DNA of 64,000 nucleotides from Enemella evansiae. GTDB taxonomy: Bacteria; Pseudomonadota; Alphaproteobacteria; Rhodobacterales; Rhodobacteraceae. The notes below the pieces were generated by a model that was not told the origin of the DNA, did no database searches, and worked only from the letters and a program-made list of their open reading frames with translations. The position numbers were made by a program, and so were the translations under genes. Shown here piece by piece: positions 59,110 to 64,000 of the stretch. The DNA is taken from positions 1-64,000 of the forward strand of contig JAFKDC010000025.1 in the NCBI GenBank assembly GCA_017255395.1, written 5' to 3'. Within the stretch, counting starts at the first letter, position 1, and every line of letters starts with the position of its first letter.

Positions 59110-59843
59110 GGGATCTCTGGCTGATCGGCATCGGCACCGGCAATCCCGAGCATGTGACGCTGGAGGGCATGCGGCTGTTGCGCGAGGCGGCGGTGGTGCT
59201 GATCCCGCGCAAGGGGGCCGCGAAGGACGACCTTGCCGCGCTGCGGCTGGCGATCCTGCGGGCGGCGGGGGCCGAGGCGCGGGTCATCGCCTTCGACATG
59301 CCGGACCGCGACCCGGCGCTGCCCTATCAGGACCGCGTGGCGGCGTGGCATGACGAGATCGCGCGGCGCTGGAGCGCGGCGCTGGAGGGTGCGCCCGAGG
59401 GGCCGGTGGCCTTGCTGGTCTGGGGCGATCCGGGGCTGTACGACTCGACCCTGCGGATCGCGGAGCGGCTGGTGCCTGCGCCCGCCGTGCGGGTGGTGCC
59501 GGGGGTGACGGCCCTGCAGGCGCTGACAGCGGCCCATGCGATTCCCTTCAACACGGTGAACGGGGCGGTGACGGTCACCACCGGGCGGCGGCTGCGCGAC
59601 CATGGCTGGCCGGACGGCGCCGAGACGGTGGTGGTGATGCTGGACGGCGAATGCAGCTTTCAGGCGTTGAAGCCTTCGGGGCTGACGATTTGGTGGGGCG
59701 GTTTCCTTGGCATGGCGGAGCAGCTGCTGGAAAGCGGCCCGCTGGCCGATGCCGGGCCGCGCATTGTCCGGGCGCGGGCCGAGGCGCGCGCGCGGCATGG
59801 CTGGATCATGGATACCTACCTGCTGCGGCGGGAGGTGGGATAA
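59106..59843 (+). CDS. cobF: Precorrin-6A synthase (deacetylating) CobF
   Basis: A 245-aa SAM methyltransferase that methylates C1 and removes the C2 acetyl; present only in the aerobic route. DLWLIGIGTGNPEHVTLEGM, VVLIPRKGAAKDDLAALRLA, ALLVWGDPGLYDSTLRIAER and VVPGVTALQALTAAHAIPFN are typical. Starts with GTG 59106 overlapping the cobA stop. Last gene of the riboswitch operon; 87 bases with two small hairpins (59852-59867, 59895-59912) separate it from convergent cbiO. Confidence 0.95.
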   Translation: MRDLWLIGIGTGNPEHVTLEGMRLLREAAVVLIPRKGAAKDDLAALRLAILRAAGAEARVIAFDMPDRDPALPYQDRVAAWHDEIARRWSAALEGAPEGPVALLVWGDPGLYDSTLRIAERLVPAPAVRVVPGVTALQALTAAHAIPFNTVNGAVTVTTGRRLRDHGWPDGAETVVVMLDGECSFQALKPSGLTIWWGGFLGMAEQLLESGPLADAGPRIVRARAEARARHGWIMDTYLLRREVG

Positions 59844-59930
59844 GACCCCCTCCTGCGGTGCCGCAGGGTCCCGGCCCGCGCGTGCCGTGGCCATCCCGGG
59901 CTGCAACCCGGGGCCGCAGCCTTGTCCGAC

Positions 59931-60581
59931 CTATCCGGGCACGATCCGGCCCGCCTCCAGCCGCAAGGCGTCGGGCGCGATCTGTTGCCGGAAGGCCGGG
60001 TCGTGGCTGACCAGCAGGATCGCCTGCGGCAGGGCCTGCAGGATCTCCACCAGCCGGGCCTCGTTCTTCTGGTCCAGCGCATTGGTCGGCTCGTCCAGCA
60101 GCAGCACTTCGGGCTCCATCGCCAGCACCGTGGCCAGCGTCACCAGGCGTTTCTCGCCGCCCGACAGCTTGTAGGTCACCCGGTCGCGCAGGTGGCGCAG
60201 GTCGAGGTCGCCCAGCACGCGGTCGACGAGGGCCAGCGCCTCGTCGCGGCTCTTGCCGAGGTTCAGCGGGCCGAAGGCCACGTCCTCGGCCACCGTGGGG
60301 CAGAAGAGCTGGTCGTCGGCGTCCTGAAACACCAGCCCGACGCGGCGGCGGACCTCGTGGAAGTCGGCCTCGGCGCGGCGGGGCGCACCGAAGGCCGTGA
60401 CTGTCCCGGCATTCGGGCGTTGCAGCCCGAGCGCGATCAGCAGCAGCGTCGACTTGCCCGCGCCATTCGCGCCGACCAGGGAAAGCCGTTGCCCTTCGGC
60501 CAGCGCAAGGCTGGCGCCGTCGAGGATCGGCGGCTGGCCGGGATAGCCGAAGCGGATGTCGTCGAGGGCGATCAGCGCCAT
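59931..60581 (-). CDS. cbiO: Cobalt ECF transporter ATPase CbiO
   Basis: A 216-aa ABC ATPase that powers cobalt uptake by the energy-coupling-factor complex. Walker A SLVGANGAGKSTLLLIAL, Q-loop VGLVFQDADDQLFCPTVAEDVAF (typical of cobalt ATPases), signature KLSGGEKRLVTLATVLAM, Walker B EVLLLDEPTNALD, and switch His in LLVSHDPAF. It is short (usual 260-280), lacking much of the C-terminal extension. Its ATG 60581 overlaps the cbiQ stop by 10 bases. Last gene of the importer operon. Confidence 0.94.
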   Translation of the reverse strand: MALIALDDIRFGYPGQPPILDGASLALAEGQRLSLVGANGAGKSTLLLIALGLQRPNAGTVTAFGAPRRAEADFHEVRRRVGLVFQDADDQLFCPTVAEDVAFGPLNLGKSRDEALALVDRVLGDLDLRHLRDRVTYKLSGGEKRLVTLATVLAMEPEVLLLDEPTNALDQKNEARLVEILQALPQAILLVSHDPAFRQQIAPDALRLEAGRIVPG

Positions 60582-61363
60582 GTCATGTCCAGTCCCAGAA
60601 GCGCCGCACAGGCAAGGCCCGCGAGGGCGGCAAAGCGCCAGTCGGCGGCGCCCAGCCGGAAGTCCTGCAGCAGCATCAGGCGCCCGGTGAAGCCCCGGCA
60701 TTTCATCGCCGCCAGCACCCGTTCCGAGCGGTCGATGGCGCGCACCAGCATCATGCCGACGAGGTAGCCAAAGCTGCGATAGCTGTGCCAGTTGGTGCCG
60801 GGGCGAAAGCCGCGCACCTTCATCGCCGCGCGCAGGCGCAGGTATTCCTGCCGCAGCACCTCGACGTAGCGGATATTGAACATCATCAGGTGCACCAGCG
60901 TCTCGGGCACCTTCATGCGGTAAAGCGCGTGGCCCAGCGTCACCGGCTCCAGCGTGCCGACGAGCACCAGCAGCACCAGCACCACGGCATTCGCGGTCAG
61001 GCCGATCTCCACCGCGCGGGCAAGGCCCTGCCATGTGGCCGGAAAGCCCCAGAGCGTGAAGATCGCGTCGCCCGGCACGGTGAAGGGCAGAAGCGCCAGC
61101 ATGAAGAAGATGAAGCTGTCCATCATCGCCACCCGCTTCAGCGTGCGCCGGACCGGCAGCCGCGCCATGAGCAGCAGAAGCAGCGCGCAGGCCAGCGCCG
61201 CCGTCAGGGCGGGCAGGCCCGACAGGGCCACCGTGACCACCGCAAAGAGGCAGGCCACGGCAATCCGCATCCGGGGGTCCAGCCGTTCGAGCACGGCGGG
61301 AAAGCCGCCGGGCGGGGTGGTCGGGTCCAGCGGAGCGGCAGCCTGCGAAAAGCTGTGGCTCAT
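60572..61363 (-). CDS. cbiQ: Cobalt ECF transporter T component CbiQ
   Basis: A 263-aa membrane protein with about five to six helices linking CbiM to CbiO. The coupling-helix motifs of EcfT proteins are visible as RYVEVLRQEYLRLRAAMKVR (A-R-G type) and RSERVLAAMKCRGFTGRLML (AMxxRG). ATG 61363 overlaps the NikL-like stop (ATGA), and its end overlaps cbiO. Confidence 0.94.
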   Translation of the reverse strand: MSHSFSQAAAPLDPTTPPGGFPAVLERLDPRMRIAVACLFAVVTVALSGLPALTAALACALLLLLMARLPVRRTLKRVAMMDSFIFFMLALLPFTVPGDAIFTLWGFPATWQGLARAVEIGLTANAVVLVLLVLVGTLEPVTLGHALYRMKVPETLVHLMMFNIRYVEVLRQEYLRLRAAMKVRGFRPGTNWHSYRSFGYLVGMMLVRAIDRSERVLAAMKCRGFTGRLMLLQDFRLGAADWRFAALAGLACAALLGLDMTWR

Positions 61364-61935
61364 GCGGCCTCCTTCAGCTTGCGCCGCGCGGCAAGGTAGA
61401 ACCCAAGGCCGAAGAGACCCGCGATATAGCCCATGCCGCCAAGGATCGACTGAAGGTCGTTCTTCTCGCGGTAGGCGGCGATCTCGCGGCGCAGGGGGCG
61501 CATCTCGTCGCGCACGATCCCGGCGAGGGTGGCGCGCTGCTGGTCGCTCAGCGTGGCGCCGGGCGCCGGGGTCTCTGCCGCCGCGTCCGGGGTCCGGGGT
61601 ATCAGCGGCTCTTGTCCGAGGATCGCCGCCACCTCTTCGGCGGGCATGGTCACGTCTGCGACGTGACCGGCGCCGAGATTGGCGTGGAACCTGTGGGCCA
61701 CGGGCTGTGCGGGCGTGAAGACGAAGAAGCCGTCCGCATCCGTCACCGCGGTTCCCAGTTCCGCGCCGTCCGGGCCGAAGACCGTGACGGTCTCGCCGAC
61801 GGCCATGGCGCCGTTGGAAAAGCCGATCTCTCCCTCGATGGCATCGCCCGAGGGAAAGACCGAGGCGATGACTTTATGGGCCAGCGCGGGCAGGGGCAGG
61901 GCACAGAGCGCAAGGGTCAGGGCAAGGCGTCTCAT
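61360..61935 (-). CDS. NikL/CbiL-type accessory component of the cobalt transporter
   Basis: A 191-aa membrane-anchored periplasmic protein. Signal peptide RRLALTLALCALPLPALA is followed at once by HKVIASVFPSGDAIEGEI, so the mature protein would start with His, a likely metal ligand. A carboxypeptidase-regulatory-like beta domain (VGETVTVFGPDGAELGTAVT) comes next, then a helical stretch, and a C-terminal helix (ILGGMGYIAGLFGLGFYLAA) anchors it. This is the layout of the NikL/CbiL additional component that replaces CbiN. Coupled to cbiM and cbiQ by ATGA overlaps. Confidence 0.85.
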   Translation of the reverse strand: MRRLALTLALCALPLPALAHKVIASVFPSGDAIEGEIGFSNGAMAVGETVTVFGPDGAELGTAVTDADGFFVFTPAQPVAHRFHANLGAGHVADVTMPAEEVAAILGQEPLIPRTPDAAAETPAPGATLSDQQRATLAGIVRDEMRPLRREIAAYREKNDLQSILGGMGYIAGLFGLGFYLAARRKLKEAA

Positions 61936-62549
61936 GTCCGGGTCTCCGCGAAGGTGGTGAAGAGTTCCGGTTTCACCCGGCGCGCCAGCAGCACCGCGAA
62001 GGCGGTCAGGAAGCCCTCGACCACCATGACCGGGATATGCGCCACAAAGACCAGATGCGCGGCGGCGATGAAGGCATCGCCCGAAAGCGCCAGCGAGGCC
62101 GCGACCATCGTGGTTGTCGCGGCGATGGCGAAAGCGCCGCCGATCCCGGCCCAGAGTGCCGCCGACAGCGGGCTGCCGCGCCGGATCATCGGGCCGAACA
62201 GCAGACCGGCCAGCACAGCGGGCAGCGCGATGTTCAGCGCGTTCACGCCAAGCACCGTCAGCCCGCCAAAGCCGAAGAAGACCGCCTGCAACAACAGCCC
62301 GACAAAAAGCGCCGGAAAGGCGGCCCAGCCAAGCACCAGCCCGGCTAGGCCGTTCATGATCAGGTGGACGGAGGAGGGCCCGATCGGCACGTGGATCAGC
62401 GAGGCCACGAAGAAGCTGGCCGACAGCACGCCCGCAGCCGGAATGCGCTCCAGCGTCAGCGCGCGCAGGCCCATGGCCACGCCCCCGGCCGCCAGAACGG
62501 CGCCGCCGATGACGACCGGGTTGGCAAGGGCTCCGTCCACGATATGCAT
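61932..62549 (-). CDS. cbiM: Cobalt ECF transporter S component CbiM
   Basis: A 205-aa membrane protein that binds Co(II). The mature N-terminus MHIVDGALANPVVIGGAVLA has the essential His2 whose amide and side chain, with a further His, hold the metal; the second ligand region is VPIGPSSVHLIMNGLAGLVL, with GFGGLTVLGVNALNIALPA and AHIPVMVVEGFLTAFAV also conserved. Six or so helices. Begins 4 bases after the NikK-like stop and overlaps the NikL-like start. Confidence 0.94.
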   Translation of the reverse strand: MHIVDGALANPVVIGGAVLAAGGVAMGLRALTLERIPAAGVLSASFFVASLIHVPIGPSSVHLIMNGLAGLVLGWAAFPALFVGLLLQAVFFGFGGLTVLGVNALNIALPAVLAGLLFGPMIRRGSPLSAALWAGIGGAFAIAATTTMVAASLALSGDAFIAAAHLVFVAHIPVMVVEGFLTAFAVLLARRVKPELFTTFAETRT

Positions 62550-62553
62550 GGCG

Positions 62554-63336
62554 TTATTCCATGTCCCAGGCGCGGATCCAGATCACCGCATCCTGGCTGA
62601 GTTCCTTGCCCTCGTGTTCGGTGTCCGGGCCGCTGCCAAGCGCGGCAAAACCCCAGTACCCGGCCTTGGGCACGCCGAAGGTGAAATAGCCATTGGCATC
62701 GCTGATCGCGACGACGGCCCCGCCGGGCATGGGTTTGGCCTGCGGATCGCTGGCGGCATTGGTCTCGAACGAGGGTTCGGCGGCCATGTACTCGATCTCG
62801 ATCTCGGCGCCCGCGACGGGTTCGCCCTCGGACAGCACCTGCCCGGTGAAGGTCGAGCCGGTGATGACGTTGTAGGGCTTGTTCAGTGGCAGGATCTCTG
62901 TCTTCAGGCCCTGCGGCTGGTCCCAGTCGGTGGGCAGCCCGTTGCGGTTCAGGTAGGCCTTGGTGATCTGCTGGATGAAGAGATCCTCGGTTTCCTCGTA
63001 GTAGGGCTGCGGCACCGTCACCAGCACGTAGTCGCCCGAGCGCTTGACCGGCACCGAGCCGATGAAAGCCGGGTTCTCGTTCTCGCCGCCATTGAAGGTC
63101 GAGGGGGTCAGCGTATCCATCAGGTCGATCTTCTCGCCGTTGTGGATGGCGTAGAACTCCTGCGGCTTGTCCAGCGCCATGACATGGCCCACGGTCATCG
63201 GGTGCCAGAAGATCAGCTTGACCGGCACGTCTCCGGGGCGGTCGATCATGGTGTCGGTGGTGTATTGCAGCAGGAAATGCGCCTGCGCGGCAACGGGAAG
63301 AAGGGCGGCCGCAGCGGCCAGCATAAGGGATTTCAT
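62554..63336 (-). CDS. DUF4198 periplasmic protein (NikK/CbtK-like metal binder)
   Basis: A 260-aa secreted protein. Signal peptide KSLMLAAAAALLPVAAQA is followed by HFLLQYTTDTMIDRPGDVPV, so like the NikL-like protein its mature form begins with His. The DUF4198 body has VKLIFWHPMTVGHVMALDKP (further His residues) and a C-terminal Ig-like/CNA-B-type fold ending ELSQDAVIWIRAWDM. NikK-type proteins deliver metal to the M subunit. CCAGGAGAG precedes ATG 63336. First gene of the importer operon and directly behind the second cobalamin riboswitch, which argues for cobalt rather than nickel. Confidence 0.85.
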   Translation of the reverse strand: MKSLMLAAAAALLPVAAQAHFLLQYTTDTMIDRPGDVPVKLIFWHPMTVGHVMALDKPQEFYAIHNGEKIDLMDTLTPSTFNGGENENPAFIGSVPVKRSGDYVLVTVPQPYYEETEDLFIQQITKAYLNRNGLPTDWDQPQGLKTEILPLNKPYNVITGSTFTGQVLSEGEPVAGAEIEIEYMAAEPSFETNAASDPQAKPMPGGAVVAISDANGYFTFGVPKAGYWGFAALGSGPDTEHEGKELSQDAVIWIRAWDME

Positions 63337-63491
63337 CGGGTCGGTCTCTCCTGGCGCCTCACCCGGCGCATGGCTTTTGAACGCCAGAGAGGGCCGTGAC
63401 CCGGAAGGAAAGGGCGAGGGCGCCCGGCACCGATCCAGGCCAGACGCGCACCCCGGCGTCCGGTGGCAGCGCCCCGTCCGAAGGGGCGCCC

Positions 63492-63671
63492 GACCGGCAG
63501 GTCTCCTGGCTTGCGGGTCGTCACCTTGGGCCTGCCTTCCCGGATTGCTCCAGTGGCGTCTTGGCCCGGCTCGCCGCTTACAGTTGCGGGGGCAGCTGCC
63601 GGATTGGCCCGGATGGGCCGCACGGCATTCCCTCTTTCCCCCGGCGCGGATGACCCCCGCCGGGACCGGTC
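63492..63671 (-). promoter_or_regulatory. Cobalamin riboswitch ahead of the cobalt importer
   Basis: On the minus strand P1 forms between GACCGG (63671-63666) and CCGGTC (63497-63492). The order is GAAAGAGGGAATGCCGTGCG, then GCTGCCCCCGCAACTGTAAG, then GCCACTGG, then the B12 box AAGCCAGGAGACCTGCC (63512-63496). It lies 155 bases before the NikK-like start and should lower cobalt uptake when cobalamin is sufficient. Confidence 0.95.
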
Positions 63672-63932
63672 CCGACTTGGGTAGTCGCAACACCGCAAAG
63701 CGTCAACGGGATTCGCCGGGCGGGGTGTGGAGGCCTGCGCCGGGAGGTGTCGGCGGCGCGGGGCGGAAGGGGGCAGGCCCGGTGGGGCGCGCCAGGCTGT
63801 CCTGCGTTGCGGCATGGCGGTCTGCGCCCCCGGGGGGCGGGGTTTGTCGGTCGGCGTCGCATGGCCCTGCGACGCCCGGCAGGCACGCGACGGCGGCTTT
63901 CCTTCGCCGCGCTGCGCGCCTATGGGAAGGGT
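63672..63932. other. Promoter-side gap at the right edge
   Basis: About 260 GC-rich bases between the divergent riboswitch and the short-chain dehydrogenase start. It should contain the importer promoter; I see no clear boxes and no gene. Confidence 0.5.
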
Positions 63933-64000
63933 ATGACGACGCGTTCCATCCTCATCACCGGCTGTTCCTCGGGCATCGGCTTCGACGCCGCCCATACCCT
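63933..64000 (+). CDS. Short-chain dehydrogenase/reductase (5' end only)
   Basis: The window ends after 22 codons. The visible N-terminus TTRSILITGCSSGIGFDAAH has the SDR cofactor motif TGxxxGIG, so this is a Rossmann-fold NAD(P)-dependent dehydrogenase. GGAAGG precedes the ATG by two bases, a tight spacing. No substrate can be inferred. Confidence 0.85.
   Translation, partial: MTTRSILITGCSSGIGFDAAHT

Noticed and set aside
61612-63399. 595-codon open plus-strand frame
   Set aside because: Antisense to cbiM, the NikL-like and the NikK-like genes; no domains.

Overview
The window is high-GC DNA with an alphaproteobacterial gene set typical of the Rhodobacterales (Roseobacter group). The signs are a complete aerobic (CobG-type) cobalamin cluster with BluE-like threonine kinase, a CbiMQO/NikKL-type cobalt importer, tripartite tricarboxylate transporters, LysR/TetR control and many 4-base start/stop overlaps. 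I cannot name the species.

Left edge (1-1.3 kb): broken tyrosine and serine recombinase genes abut an initiator tRNA-Met on the minus strand, the remains of an integrated element. Region 1.7-22.6 kb is a carboxylate-catabolism island. It holds a LysR regulator and DUF1932 dehydrogenase; a minus-strand operon of TcuA, TcuB and an isocitrate/isopropylmalate dehydrogenase-family enzyme; an AbrB-family membrane protein; a TTT transporter (TctC plus a fused TctA-TctB) with a PrpF/GalD-type tautomerase; a ThDP enzyme coupled to a D-2-hydroxyacid dehydrogenase; a second LysR next to a TauE/SafE permease; and a minus-strand operon of GalB-like hydratase, GalC-like aldolase and a second GalD-like tautomerase. 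That last set is the lower 4-oxalomesaconate branch, but no ring-cleavage gene is present. Transaldolase and an HpcH/HpaI aldolase follow. The simplest reading is uptake and breakdown of an unidentified tricarboxylate to pyruvate and oxaloacetate.

Region 23-32 kb holds a DUF2267 protein, a CheB-CheR-coiled-coil-PAS protein, a receiver protein coupled to a hybrid histidine kinase with two periplasmic binding domains, and glycerol kinase. A block of ~95-bp tandem repeats follows.

Region 32-63.7 kb is almost entirely cobalamin: nucleotide-loop genes (cobS, cobT, cobU, phosphatase, bluE, cbiB, cobC, cobQ) with a phosphoesterase, a HAD hydrolase and two Lin0512 paralogues attached; a TetR/flavin oxidoreductase pair; cobO; then a cobalamin riboswitch driving DUF1636-cobW-cobN-cobG-cobH-cobI-cobJ-cobL-cobE-cobM-cobB-cobA-cobF, with cobK antisense inside it. 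The converging cobalt importer has its own cobalamin riboswitch. The cobalt-chelatase partners CobS/CobT, CobR and BluB are not in the window. Unusual points are a mobile-looking GC hairpin repeat inserted in frame in cobN, three mini-ORFs that stitch cob genes together by ATGA overlaps, and two degenerate intergenic repeat arrays. The window ends inside a short-chain dehydrogenase gene.
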